Shown here: piece after piece, positions 1-8,790 of the stretch | How positions within the stretch are numbered: position 1 is the first letter of the stretch | Layout: each line of letters starts with the position of its first letter | NCBI GenBank assembly: GCA_037140475.1 | Contig: JBAXEJ010000001.1 | Coordinates: forward strand, 79,683-143,682 | Source: PALSA-1006 sp037140475 | Lineage (GTDB): Bacteria > Pseudomonadota > Gammaproteobacteria > Burkholderiales > Gallionellaceae | Reading direction: 5' to 3' | DNA: 64,000 nucleotides | The notes under the pieces: generated by a model | Seen by the model: the letters and a program-made list of their open reading frames with translations, nothing else | Database searches by the model: none | Told to the model about the DNA's origin: nothing | Translations under genes and position numbers: made by a program

Positions 1-1894
1 GCGGGAAGCATGCTTCGATGCGGCGGAAGAAATTTCTATCCATCCAGTCTGCACTTGATAAATAAACATCGTGAGCCAGATTGTTGCGGAAGTAGAAGAT
101 GCGCGTGTGCTCTAAGAAGCGCCCGATGATTGAGCGCACGGTAATATTTTCTGAAAGTCCAACGACACCGGGGCGTAGCGCGCAAACGCCGCGAATGATC
201 AGTTCAATTTTGACCCCGGCTTTTGAAGCCTCATAAAGCTCCTGAATAATTTCAGGTTCCAGCAGGGCATTCATCTTGGCGATGATGTGTGCCACTTTGC
301 CTGCTTTCGCGAGTTTGGCTTCGTTTTGAATCGACTTGATTACTTGGCTGTGCAAAGAAAATGGTGACTGCCACAAATGTAGCAACTTACTGGATTTACC
401 TAAACCGGTGAGTTGTACAAACACCTGATTTACATCAGAGCAAATTTCTTCGTTGCAAGTGAACAAACCAAAATCGGTGTAGAGCTTAGCGGTACGGGGA
501 TGATAGTTGCCGGTGCCAAGGTGAACATAGCGGCGTAACTTGCCGTCTTCACGGCGAATGATCATCACCATTTTGGCGTGCGTTTTGTGGCCGACCACGC
601 CGTACACCACATGTGCGCCGGCCTGCTCTAAACGGCTAGCCCAATTGATATTCGCTTCTTCATCAAAGCGCGCTAGCAGCTCCACCACAACGGTAACTTC
701 TTTGCCGCCTTGCGCTGCGGTGATGAGTGCTTCCATCAGTGCAGAATCAGCGCCGGTACGATAAATAGTTTGTTTGATTGCCACCACCTGTGGATCGGTA
801 GAAGCCTGTTGAATAAAGTCGATCACCGGACGGAAAGACTGGTAAGGATGGTGCAATAACACATCACCTTTGCGGAGTAGTTTAAACATGTCCGCCCCCT
901 TTTTTTGCAACGAGAGGGGCGTGCCGGGCACAAAAGCGGGGAACTTCAAATCATCGCGATTCACTTCATCGGGAATGCGCATTAAGCGCACCAAATTCAC
1001 CGGGCCATGCACCCGATATAAATCGTCAGGCTTGAGATCAAACTGCTTCAATAAAAAATCAGCCATTTCTGGCGTGCAGTTGTCGGCGACTTCGAGACGT
1101 ACTGCATCGCCGAAATGGCGCTGCGGAAGCTCACCTTGCAAACTGATGCGTAAATTTTTAACCTCTTCCTCATCCACAAACAAATCACTGTTTCGGGTGA
1201 CGCGGAATTGGAAACAACCCATGACCTCCATGCCTGCAAATAATTCGCCCACATGAGCGTGCAGAATGGATGACAAAAATACAAATCCATATTCACAGCC
1301 AGAAATTTCTGGCGGCATCAAAATGGTCCGTGGCAACATACGAGGCGCTTGCACAATGGCTTTGGCAGAATTCCGGCCGAAGGCATCTTTGCCACTCAGC
1401 TCCACGGCAAAATTCAAACTTTTATTCAGCACACGAGGAAAAGGATGTGACGGGTCAAGTCCAATCGGTGTGAGAACCGGCATCACTTCACGCAAGAAAT
1501 AATCTTTCACCCACGCGCTCTGCGCTTCGTTCCAATGAGTGCGCCGCAAGAAATGCACACCACATTGCGCGAGAGTGGGTGTCAGATCTTTATTAAAAAT
1601 CAGATATTGTTTTTCAATAATTTGATGCGCTTGATCACGTACGCGTCGGAGAATGCTTGGGGGAACCATGCCATCTGGACCACTGCTTTCGACACCGAGT
1701 TTGATTTGTTCTTTTAGTCCTGCCACGCGAATCTCAAAAAATTCATCGAGATTGCTACTCACAATGCAAATGTATTTGAGTCTTTCCAGTGGCGGAATGT
1801 TGGGATTCTCTGCCTGTGCGAGTACGCGCCGATTAAATTCTAAGAGCCCGAGTTCGCGATTAATAAAATTTTGGGGAGGATATTTTTTAGTCAT
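1..1894 (-). CDS. ppk: Polyphosphate kinase 1, C-terminus cut by window edge
   Basis: The enzyme reversibly makes inorganic polyphosphate from ATP, at the inner membrane or in the cytosol. About 631 codons are present from an ATG at 1894, beginning MTKKYPPQNFINRELGLLEF; the family is usually near 690 residues, so roughly the last 60 lie outside the window. Visible Ppk1 hallmarks are the N-terminal FINRELGLLEFNRRVL segment, the catalytic-histidine region VGHKTHAKM and the later EHTRIFYF segment. The reading frame is open throughout. It is the last gene of a minus-strand run after argA and yggX. A short palindrome (1932-1949) lies between it and yggX and may affect readthrough. Assignment is very secure; only the 3' end is unknown. 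Confidence 0.96.
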   Translation of the reverse strand, partial: MTKKYPPQNFINRELGLLEFNRRVLAQAENPNIPPLERLKYICIVSSNLDEFFEIRVAGLKEQIKLGVESSGPDGMVPPSILRRVRDQAHQIIEKQYLIFNKDLTPTLAQCGVHFLRRTHWNEAQSAWVKDYFLREVMPVLTPIGLDPSHPFPRVLNKSLNFAVELSGKDAFGRNSAKAIVQAPRMLPRTILMPPEISGCEYGFVFLSSILHAHVGELFAGMEVMGCFQFRVTRNSDLFVDEEEVKNLRISLQGELPQRHFGDAVRLEVADNCTPEMADFLLKQFDLKPDDLYRVHGPVNLVRLMRIPDEVNRDDLKFPAFVPGTPLSLQKKGADMFKLLRKGDVLLHHPYQSFRPVIDFIQQASTDPQVVAIKQTIYRTGADSALMEALITAAQGGKEVTVVVELLARFDEEANINWASRLEQAGAHVVYGVVGHKTHAKMVMIIRREDGKLRRYVHLGTGNYHPRTAKLYTDFGLFTCNEEICSDVNQVFVQLTGLGKSSKLLHLWQSPFSLHSQVIKSIQNEAKLAKAGKVAHIIAKMNALLEPEIIQELYEASKAGVKIELIIRGVCALRPGVVGLSENITVRSIIGRFLEHTRIFYFRNNLAHDVYLSSADWMDRNFFRRIEACFP

Positions 1895-1931
1895 TTTTTA
1901 AGCGACACGAGTAGGGGAGTTCACCTGATAA

Positions 1932-1949
1932 GTCGGACTGAAGTACGAC
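1932..1949. repeat. Dispersed palindromic repeat, copy 1
   Basis: An imperfect palindrome reads GTCGGACTGAAGTACGAC between ppk and yggX. It shares the GTCGG...CTGAAG...CGACC pattern with intergenic copies near 41.47, 54.3, 57.3-57.45 and, weakly, 60.23 kb. Confidence 0.6.
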
Positions 1950-1965
1950 CCACGGTGTATATGGA

Positions 1966-2238
1966 TTAAGGTGCTGGTGGAACGTAGCCTGCTACGGCCG
2001 CTGTTGGCCCGCCAAAGAAATACTTCTCCATCTGCTCGGCTAAAAACTTGCGTGATTGAGCGTCCGCTAGATTCAGACGGTTTTCGTTCACCAGCATGGT
2101 TTGGAACTTGATCCACCCCGCCCACGCTTCCTTCGACACATTGTCGAATATCCGTTGTCCGAGAGGTCCTGGATACATTGGACGATCTAGGCCCTCTGCT
2201 TCGCGACCGAGTTTTACGCACTGAACTGTTCTTGCCAT
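1966..2238 (-). CDS. yggX: Fe(2+)-trafficking / oxidative damage protection protein
   Basis: This small cytosolic protein is linked to protection of Fe-S clusters and intracellular iron handling. At 90 residues it has the usual family length. It shows the conserved start MARTVQCVKLGREAEGLD, the segment YPGPLGQRIFDNVSKEAW, the core WIKFQTMLVNENRLNL and a C-terminal FLAEQMEKYFFGG. It sits 81 bp downstream of argA and upstream of ppk on the same strand, so the three may be co-transcribed. Family identity is clear from length and sequence; the exact biochemical role of the family is still debated. Confidence 0.95.
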   Translation of the reverse strand: MARTVQCVKLGREAEGLDRPMYPGPLGQRIFDNVSKEAWAGWIKFQTMLVNENRLNLADAQSRKFLAEQMEKYFFGGPTAAVAGYVPPAP

Positions 2239-2319
2239 TTTGAGACTCCATAAGGGGTTAATAATAAAAAGTCATTGTGACAGGGTGATGACACAATGCT
2301 ACCTACAGTACTGATGTAA

Positions 2320-3672
2320 CTATTTTAGCGTTTTCATAAACGCTTTTGAACGACGTTGGTAGTTATAGAGTGCTTTCTTCTCGGCCGGAAGCTGGCTCGG
2401 CTCGACTTCTTTAAAGCCACGCTCTACAAACCAATGCGCGGTACGTGTGGTGAGCACAAATAATTTTTTAAAGCGCTGATTTTTCGCCTCTACACTCATA
2501 TGGTTGAGCAATGCATCGCCATAACCATGGCGACGATATTGCGCATGCACTGCCATGCAGGCTAACTCGGCCGCTTTCTCATCGGGGAAAGGATATAGCG
2601 CAGCGCACCCAATAATACGATGGTCGTGTTCCATCACCACGAAGCGTTCGATTTCTCGCTCTAGCAATTCACGTGAGCGACGCACCAAAATACCTTCCTC
2701 TTCCAGCGGCTCAAGCAGTTTGAGAATACCGCCTACATCATCAATGGTGGCATCGCGAATCGTGTTCAGCGTGCTTTCTACAACCATGCTGCCGATGCCG
2801 TCATCAGAAAATAATTCTTGCAACAGAGAGCCATCTTGATGGCGGCTAATCAAGTGAGTACGGGCAACGCCGGCCTCGCAAGCGCGTACCGCACAAGGCA
2901 AAAATAACCCGATGTCGTCCGATAGTTTACGTTTGCTTGAGAGCACCTCATTGGCTGTTGCAATGGTTAGCTCGCGCATTAACTCACCTTGTTTGTCCAT
3001 CACGCCATCAGTATCCATCAAGAAGATCAGCTTATCGGCATCCAGAGCGATCGCGGTAGTGGTGGCGACATCTTCCAAGGTTAAGTTGAAAACTTCACCG
3101 GTAGGCGAATAACCTAGCGGTGAGAGCAACACGACCTCGTTGAATTCGAGACGATCTTTAATCGCCGCTACATCGACTTTGCGAACACAACCGGTATGCA
3201 ATAGATCAACGCCATTGATTACACCCATCGGCTGTGCGGTGATGAAGTTGCCACCGGCGACGCGAATGTCAGCATTGGCCATCGGTGAATTGGCTAGCCC
3301 CATCGACAGCAAGGCTTCAACTTCTAGACGCGTGCGCCCAACCGCCTCTTTTACGCACTGCATGGTCTCGGCATCGGTCATGCGTATGCCTTGGTGATAG
3401 TGATCAGAAATGTCGTTGCGCGACAGGTGTTGCTCAATTTGCGGTCGTGCGCCATGCACGAGCACCAGGTGCACGCCAAGGCTGGCAAGCAAATTGAAGT
3501 CATGGGTGAGTTCAACAAACTTGCCATCGGCAATAACTTCGCCCCCAAAGGCTACGACAAAAGTTTTGCCGCGAAACGCATTGATGTAAGGGGCAACTGA
3601 ACGAAACCAAGTGACGAATTCAGTGGAGTGATGAGCAGGGGTCAGGTGAGTAGTGGGTTGGGGCATGGTCAA
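2320..3672 (-). CDS. argA: Amino-acid N-acetyltransferase (N-acetylglutamate synthase)
   Basis: This enzyme acetylates glutamate with acetyl-CoA, the first committed step of arginine synthesis in the cytosol. The 450 residues follow the classical ArgA plan: an amino-acid-kinase-like regulatory domain at about 25-285, and a GNAT domain at about 300-445 with the acetyl-CoA loop RRHGYG near 380-385. The N-terminal domain of this family usually senses arginine. The ATG at 3672 is followed two codons later by another Met, so either could be the start. It heads a minus-strand run with yggX and ppk, and its upstream region is shared with the divergent chemoreceptor gene. argH (41.5 kb) and argS (49.2 kb) are also in the window but not linked to it. 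Confidence 0.96.
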   Translation of the reverse strand: MTMPQPTTHLTPAHHSTEFVTWFRSVAPYINAFRGKTFVVAFGGEVIADGKFVELTHDFNLLASLGVHLVLVHGARPQIEQHLSRNDISDHYHQGIRMTDAETMQCVKEAVGRTRLEVEALLSMGLANSPMANADIRVAGGNFITAQPMGVINGVDLLHTGCVRKVDVAAIKDRLEFNEVVLLSPLGYSPTGEVFNLTLEDVATTTAIALDADKLIFLMDTDGVMDKQGELMRELTIATANEVLSSKRKLSDDIGLFLPCAVRACEAGVARTHLISRHQDGSLLQELFSDDGIGSMVVESTLNTIRDATIDDVGGILKLLEPLEEEGILVRRSRELLEREIERFVVMEHDHRIIGCAALYPFPDEKAAELACMAVHAQYRRHGYGDALLNHMSVEAKNQRFKKLFVLTTRTAHWFVERGFKEVEPSQLPAEKKALYNYQRRSKAFMKTLK

Positions 3673-3788
3673 AGAAACTCAACGCAGTGGAATAGTGTGC
3701 AGTATCTAGCAACACGGGCGTGGGATCAATAGTGAAGGTTATCCGATAAATTAGCCAAGGGCATCCCGAAGTAAAATGGTGTGCAAAT

Positions 3789-3815
3789 TAAAGTTTTTCG
3801 GCAACGTGCCGATAG
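3789..3815 (+). promoter_or_regulatory. Sigma-28 (FliA) promoter for chemoreceptor gene
   Basis: The sequence contains TAAAGTTT at 3789-3796, an 11-bp spacer, then GCCGATAG at 3808-3815. The enterobacterial flagellar sigma-28 consensus is TAAA, 15 bp, GCCGATAA, so only the last base differs. The ATG of the chemoreceptor lies 33 bp downstream. This implies co-expression with late flagellar genes. Confidence 0.85.
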
Positions 3816-3847
3816 AAACTACGTGAGAACCTTGTCAGGCTATAAAA

Positions 3848-6010
3848 ATGAAAATTAATCTGCCAATTACCGCAAATCAAGTCGATTTCCCCTATGGGCG
3901 AAACTTGGTTTCTAAAACCGATCTCAAAGGAATGATCACTTTTGCCAATGATGATTTTGTCTATATCAGTGGCTTTAGTCGTGAAGAACTGATTGGGAAA
4001 AGCCACAATATGGTGCGTCATCCAGATATGCCGCCGCAGGCCTTTGAAGACTTGTGGAAAACCCTCAAAGAGGGCAGGCCGTGGACTGGCATTGTTAAAA
4101 ACCGAGCAAAAAATGGAGACTATTACTGGGTCGAGGCGTTTGTTGTGCCGATCAGAAAAGAGGGTGAGATCACGGGTTATCTCTCAGTCCGTTCAATGCC
4201 GACCAAAGAGCAAATCGCCAGTGCTGATACTTTGTATAAAGAGCTTATCAATAGCGACAAACCCATTCCGAAAAAACGTAATCCCTTGGGGTTTTTAGCC
4301 AGTCTTAAAGCGCAGATTATTGCAACTGTGCTGTTTTCAACATTTGTGTTGGCGCTCTCGGTAACGGTTGGTTTAAGCAATCTGAAGCATAGTAACGAGA
4401 ATCTATCGAGTGCTTATGTGCAAGAAGCCTATCCCTTGGCGGCCATAGAGCGCACCCTTTCGCTAATGGATGGAGCTTACAAACACACCGTTTTGTCGCT
4501 GAGACATGACTCTCGATTTTCCTACGGCGACCAGCATGATCACCCGCTCAGCCGACATACAGACAATATCAGCAAAAAAATTGAAGAAATAAATGTGCTC
4601 AAAGCAGTCATCGAACAACATCCTAAAGATGAAATTAATGCCAAATTGCTTGAGGCGTTTGAGTTTGATATTAATCAATACATCAACGAAGCGTTAATCC
4701 CTGCGCGTGACTTTCTTAAAGCCAGTAATTTTGTCGGAGTAAATGCAACGTTAGAAACCAAATTCTACGCGCTTTATGAGAAGGCTAAGGCGAGCGCTCA
4801 AGGAGTGCGTGAACACATTGAAACTGAGGCGAAAGCTCGTGAACAACATGCAGAGGAACACTTTTATCAGCAAGTGATTCAAAGTATTGCGGCAACGGCT
4901 GTCAGCTTAATGTTGTTGGCGGCAGTGGGTTATCTATGGATTCGTCGCATCAATCAACAGATGGCAACCACCATCCATCACTTCAATCGAATTTCCGAGG
5001 GCGTGCTCACGGATGATATTAAGGTCGCAGAAAGAGATGACTTTGGTGGCATGAATGATGCGTTGGCAGTGATGCAAGTGAACATCAAAGTGATGCTGGA
5101 TAACATTCGTGAAGCGGTGCTGGTGCTGCAGCAAAATAGCTCAGATCTGCACGCACAAATGTCTCTAATTACGATGTTCTCTACTAATCAAAAAGAGAAA
5201 GTGGACGGCGTGGTCGATGTCACCATCAACTTTAGCCAGTCTGTATCACAGGTGGCGGATGGCTCGGAGCGCGCAGCAGGTGCTGCATCGGATTCGCAAG
5301 GGCTGGTAGAAAGTTGTAACACTACATTGGCGGCCAGCATGGATGCCAATCGACGCGTGGTTGAGAGCGTGAATAATTCTAGCCAGATTATGTCTGAACT
5401 CAAGGCGAGCATTGAAAAAATTGGTGAAGTGACTGGCACCATTCGCAAGATAGCCGATCAAACCAACTTGTTAGCGTTGAACGCGGCAATTGAGGCGGCT
5501 CGTGCAGGTGAATCAGGGCGAGGGTTTGCCGTCGTGGCTGACGAGGTGCGCAAGTTGGCCGAGAGTACCCGCTTAAGCACAGTGGGCATAACTGATATTG
5601 TCGGCAAGGTGCAAGAGGTGGCGACCCATGCCGTTAACACCATGGGCCTTGCGGTGACAGAAGTCGATGAAGGCGTAGCTAAAATGCAGCTCAGTGTTGA
5701 AGCGCTTCAGCAAATTACGCAGACCAGCAAAGAGGTTACGAGCATGTCCAACCAGATGGCAGAGAGCGCACGCCAACTGGCGCTATCAGGAAATAAAGTT
5801 GCGGGTGATATGCATGAAGTAAGCAACGCTTCGATTCAAAATCTTGAAGTCGCTAGCCAAGCAGTTAAGCTGTCTCATGATTTTATGGAAACCGCCGAGC
5901 GGATTCACAAAATATTTTCTGAGTTTGAATTGGTTAAAGGCGTGCCAAAAGAAGAAATTGAAGCGCTTAGCAAGAGAAAGGATGACGGGTCGAATTTGGA
6001 GTTCTTCTAA
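3848..6010 (+). CDS. PAS-containing methyl-accepting chemotaxis protein (Aer-like)
   Basis: This is a membrane chemoreceptor likely to report redox or energy state to the CheA/CheW flagellar pathway. The 720 residues run: PAS domain (about 20-120, with the Aer-type segment SHNMVRHPDMPPQAFEDLW), transmembrane helix (about 155-175), variable region, second transmembrane helix (about 345-365), HAMP, and a long signalling domain. The signalling tip includes IRKIADQTNLLALNAAIEAARAGE followed by RGFAVVADEVRKLAE. The PAS plus MHPDMP-type motif resembles Aer, which binds FAD, but the long region between the helices is unlike E. coli Aer. No C-terminal CheR-docking pentapeptide is visible (it ends NLEFF). 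A near-consensus sigma-28 promoter precedes it. The ligand is unknown. Confidence 0.93.
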   Translation: MKINLPITANQVDFPYGRNLVSKTDLKGMITFANDDFVYISGFSREELIGKSHNMVRHPDMPPQAFEDLWKTLKEGRPWTGIVKNRAKNGDYYWVEAFVVPIRKEGEITGYLSVRSMPTKEQIASADTLYKELINSDKPIPKKRNPLGFLASLKAQIIATVLFSTFVLALSVTVGLSNLKHSNENLSSAYVQEAYPLAAIERTLSLMDGAYKHTVLSLRHDSRFSYGDQHDHPLSRHTDNISKKIEEINVLKAVIEQHPKDEINAKLLEAFEFDINQYINEALIPARDFLKASNFVGVNATLETKFYALYEKAKASAQGVREHIETEAKAREQHAEEHFYQQVIQSIAATAVSLMLLAAVGYLWIRRINQQMATTIHHFNRISEGVLTDDIKVAERDDFGGMNDALAVMQVNIKVMLDNIREAVLVLQQNSSDLHAQMSLITMFSTNQKEKVDGVVDVTINFSQSVSQVADGSERAAGAASDSQGLVESCNTTLAASMDANRRVVESVNNSSQIMSELKASIEKIGEVTGTIRKIADQTNLLALNAAIEAARAGESGRGFAVVADEVRKLAESTRLSTVGITDIVGKVQEVATHAVNTMGLAVTEVDEGVAKMQLSVEALQQITQTSKEVTSMSNQMAESARQLALSGNKVAGDMHEVSNASIQNLEVASQAVKLSHDFMETAERIHKIFSEFELVKGVPKEEIEALSKRKDDGSNLEFF

Positions 6011-6084
6011 CAGGCCTGAAACGGAGTGCCGAATTTGTTTGCCATAGGCGATAATCTGGTATCTGAAAGATACTGGAGTAAAGC

Positions 6085-7869
6085 ATGTGCGGCATTTGCG
6101 GTGAATTGCGTTTCGATTATGCAGCTCCTGATTTGGGGGTTGTGCAACGGATGACCTCACGCCTTGCGAGGCGCGGCCCCGACCACGAGGGTTTTTATCA
6201 TGATGGCCCCTTAGCGTTTGGTCATCGCCGTCTCGCGATCATTGATCTCACGGCGCACGCTGATCAGCCGATGTTCGACAAAGTTTTAAATCTTGCGCTG
6301 GTATTTAACGGCACGATCTACAACTACAAAGAATTGCGCACCGAGCTCATCGAGATGGGCTATGAGTTTTTTTCCACCGGCGATAGCGAAGTGATCCTTA
6401 AGGCCTATCACGCTTGGGGTGAGCATTGCGTTGAGCGCTTTTACGGCATGTTTGCTTTTGCCATTTACGACCTTAGGGCAAAAACATTATTTTTAGCGCG
6501 CGACCGTCTCGGCATTAAACCGATGTATTACGCCTTGAGCGGGGCACATTTGCACTTTGCATCCACCATGCAGTCTTTGCTCGCTGGTGGTGACATTGAC
6601 ACCAGCCTTGACCCGATTGCGCTGCATCACCATTTCACCTTACATAGCGTGGTACCTGCGCCACGCACGATTTTGGCAGGAATTAAGAAATTGCCGCCTG
6701 CGCATACGATGACCTTTACAGCGGATGGAGAGGTGACGTTACGCTGTTATTGGCAGCTCAATGCCACCCGTCCGGATGTGGCGCTCACTGAAGAAAATTG
6801 GTTGGTGGCGACGCGCGATGTGTTGCGCCGTGCGGTTGAGCGCCATCGTTTGGCCTCTGACGTGCCCGTGGGCGTGTTGCTTTCTGGTGGCCTCGATTCG
6901 AGTTTGTTGGTGGGGCTGCTGGCCGATCATGTCGATAATCTGAATACCTTTTCGATTGGTTTTGAGGCCGTTGCGGGCGAGCTGGCTGATGAGTTTGAAT
7001 ATTCCGACATCGTTGCCAAACACTTCAAAACGAAACATCACAAATATGCACTCGCGAACAGCGATGTGCTGAAGCATTTACCTGAAGCCATCGCGCAAAT
7101 GTCTGAGCCGATGCCGAGCTACGATGTGACGGCGTTTTATTTGTTGGGGCAGCGCGTGGCGCCTGAGGTAAAAGTGGTGTTGGCGGGGCAGGGCGCGGAT
7201 GAGGTATTCGGTGGTTACTTCTGGTATCCGCGCATGGAGGAGGCAGAGGGCACTCCGCTAGAAAAATTCTCACAGCATTATTTTGACCGCGATCACGCCG
7301 AGTATCTGGAGATGATGACCGATGCTTACGCGGTAGAGGATGTGACTTCGGCGTGGGTGAGCGAGCAGCTACAAAAAACCAATGCAGACGAATTTCTCGA
7401 CCAAGTGCTGCGCATGGATGTGACGGCGCTGATGGTGGATGATCCAGTGAAACGTGTGGATAACATGACGATGGCGTGGGGCTTAGAGGCGCGTGTACCG
7501 TTTATTGACCATGAGTTGGTGGAGTTGGCAGCGCGTATGCCAGCCTCGCTTAAGTTAAAAGAGGGCGGTAAGTTTCCGTTGAAGGCGTTGGCGCGAGGAG
7601 TGATTCCTGATGCGGTGATAGACAGACCCAAGGGTTATTTCCCTGTGCCCGCGTTGAAATATGTACGAGGTGAATTTTTAGAAAAAATGCGCGCGATATT
7701 GAATTCAGAGGCTTGCCTTAAGCGTGGTCTGTATCGACGCGAGTACGTGGAAAAGTTGCTGGCCGAACCGGAGGTTCATCTAACGCGCATTCAAGGCAAC
7801 AAGCTGTGGCACTTGGCGTTGTTGGAGTGGTGGCTACAAATTAACGTGGATAGCGCGCGCGCGGCTTAA
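6085..7869 (+). CDS. Asparagine-synthetase-type amidotransferase (N-acetylglutaminylglutamine amide synthesis type)
   Basis: A two-domain enzyme: glutaminase class II at residues 2-190, with catalytic Cys2 in MCGICGE, and an asparagine-synthetase ATP-pyrophosphatase domain with SGGLDSSLLVGLL near 265-277. The 594-residue length and the ending RIQGNKLWHLALLEWWLQ resemble the AsnB-like branch that amidates N-acetylglutaminylglutamine, a dipeptide osmoprotectant. This is recognition from memory, not a search. In that pathway the gene usually sits beside a GNAT/ATP-grasp dipeptide synthetase, and no such gene is in this window. Plain asparagine synthetase is the alternative. The start has an RBS (TGGAG) 6 bp upstream. 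Its stop overlaps the convergent gene's stop by 4 bp. Confidence 0.85.
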   Translation: MCGICGELRFDYAAPDLGVVQRMTSRLARRGPDHEGFYHDGPLAFGHRRLAIIDLTAHADQPMFDKVLNLALVFNGTIYNYKELRTELIEMGYEFFSTGDSEVILKAYHAWGEHCVERFYGMFAFAIYDLRAKTLFLARDRLGIKPMYYALSGAHLHFASTMQSLLAGGDIDTSLDPIALHHHFTLHSVVPAPRTILAGIKKLPPAHTMTFTADGEVTLRCYWQLNATRPDVALTEENWLVATRDVLRRAVERHRLASDVPVGVLLSGGLDSSLLVGLLADHVDNLNTFSIGFEAVAGELADEFEYSDIVAKHFKTKHHKYALANSDVLKHLPEAIAQMSEPMPSYDVTAFYLLGQRVAPEVKVVLAGQGADEVFGGYFWYPRMEEAEGTPLEKFSQHYFDRDHAEYLEMMTDAYAVEDVTSAWVSEQLQKTNADEFLDQVLRMDVTALMVDDPVKRVDNMTMAWGLEARVPFIDHELVELAARMPASLKLKEGGKFPLKALARGVIPDAVIDRPKGYFPVPALKYVRGEFLEKMRAILNSEACLKRGLYRREYVEKLLAEPEVHLTRIQGNKLWHLALLEWWLQINVDSARAA

Positions 7870-8291
7870 CCTGCAATTTCTGGTTCTTCGTGCAGCACTT
7901 GGCATAAGGTGCGGTGATCTTCGATGAGCGCGTGATGGGCGACTGAATCAAAGAGCTTTTGAATTTCTTCTAAGCTAGCCACTGAAAGCAGGCGATTGGC
8001 GAGTTCAGTTGGCACGGGCACCATACGTGCCTCGCCGTTGGGCATATGGAAAGCAATTCCAGCGAGCTGTTGGAAGCCACCCGCTTCGTGAGAGAGTAAT
8101 TCTTTTTGTTCCTGTTCTAATTCGGCGTAGCGCGCTTCAATTTCATCATCAAGCTCATCGCCAATATCTTCGGGAATGGCGACCACGAAGCCGAGCGGGT
8201 CGTCACTTAATTCGCAGGCAATGCCATGCCCTTCGACAAATTCAACAAATTTGGTTTGCAGGCGAACATCGAAAAAAATGTAATCATTCAT
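7866..8291 (-). CDS. Conserved acidic protein of unknown function
   Basis: I do not recognise this 141-residue protein. It starts MNDYIFFDVRLQTKFVEFVE and is strongly acidic in the middle (GDELDDEIEARYAELEQEQ), predicted helical. An in-frame ATG 22 codons upstream (8357) would add a stretch unlike the rest, so the MNDYIFF start is preferred; no strong RBS marks either. No signal peptide or membrane segment is visible. The stop codon overlaps that of the convergent amidotransferase gene by 4 bp, so transcription of the two must meet. It is divergent from the first rhodanese gene. Base composition matches the neighbours. Confidence 0.75.
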   Translation of the reverse strand: MNDYIFFDVRLQTKFVEFVEGHGIACELSDDPLGFVVAIPEDIGDELDDEIEARYAELEQEQKELLSHEAGGFQQLAGIAFHMPNGEARMVPVPTELANRLLSVASLEEIQKLFDSVAHHALIEDHRTLCQVLHEEPEIAG

Positions 8292-8382
8292 GGCGGTAAC
8301 TCGGTGCGGTAAAAAGTGGCCAGCATCCTGCCTTACACGGTTGAACAAAACAATCACCCGATTGAGGGTATAAATCGACCAC

Positions 8383-8410
8383 TTGTCACAATATTAGATT
8401 CTGCTAATAT
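8383..8410 (+). promoter_or_regulatory. Sigma-70 promoter for rhodanese pair
   Basis: TTGTCA at 8383-8388 is separated by 16 bp from TAATAT at 8405-8410, which is preceded by TGC to make an extended -10. The first rhodanese ATG lies about 30 bp further on, with CTGGAG as RBS. Confidence 0.7.
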
Positions 8411-8441
8411 GCGCGCCATTCAATTTTTCTGGAGCTTCATT

Positions 8442-8777
8442 ATGTTTGCGAGTTCAATCAAAGAAGTAGATGCAAAACAGTTTTCCGAGTGGGTTAACGA
8501 AGCAGATCATGCGATGCGCGTGATTGATGTGCGTCAAATGGAGGAGATTGCCATGGGTACCGTTCCTAAAGCAGAGGCGCATCCCTTGGCGACACTACCC
8601 GCGAAAGTGCAAGACTTTTCCCGCGAAGAAAAAATGGTGATCGTTTGCCGTAGCGGTGCGCGCTCTGCGCAGGCTTGTATGTTCTTGCAGCAAAACGGTT
8701 TCTCGAATGTGTACAACTTGCGTGGTGGCATGATTGCTTGGGCACAAAGTGGTTTTCCTGCATTTCAATTAGCGTAA
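8442..8777 (+). CDS. Rhodanese-like sulfurtransferase, cytosolic
   Basis: A single-domain rhodanese of 111 residues that probably carries persulfide sulfur on Cys69 in the active-site loop CRSGARSAQ. Single-domain rhodaneses serve sulfur trafficking or thiosulfate:cyanide transfer; the acceptor here is unknown. The ATG at 8442 is chosen over an upstream in-frame ATG (8316) because the upstream part would cross the promoter and because CTGGAG sits 6 bp before 8442. The C-terminal half has the usual GFSNVYNLRGGMIAW pattern. A second, exported rhodanese follows 13 bp downstream, so the two probably form one operon. Confidence 0.9.
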   Translation: MFASSIKEVDAKQFSEWVNEADHAMRVIDVRQMEEIAMGTVPKAEAHPLATLPAKVQDFSREEKMVIVCRSGARSAQACMFLQQNGFSNVYNLRGGMIAWAQSGFPAFQLA

Positions 8778-8790
8778 GAGAGAGCCAAGA

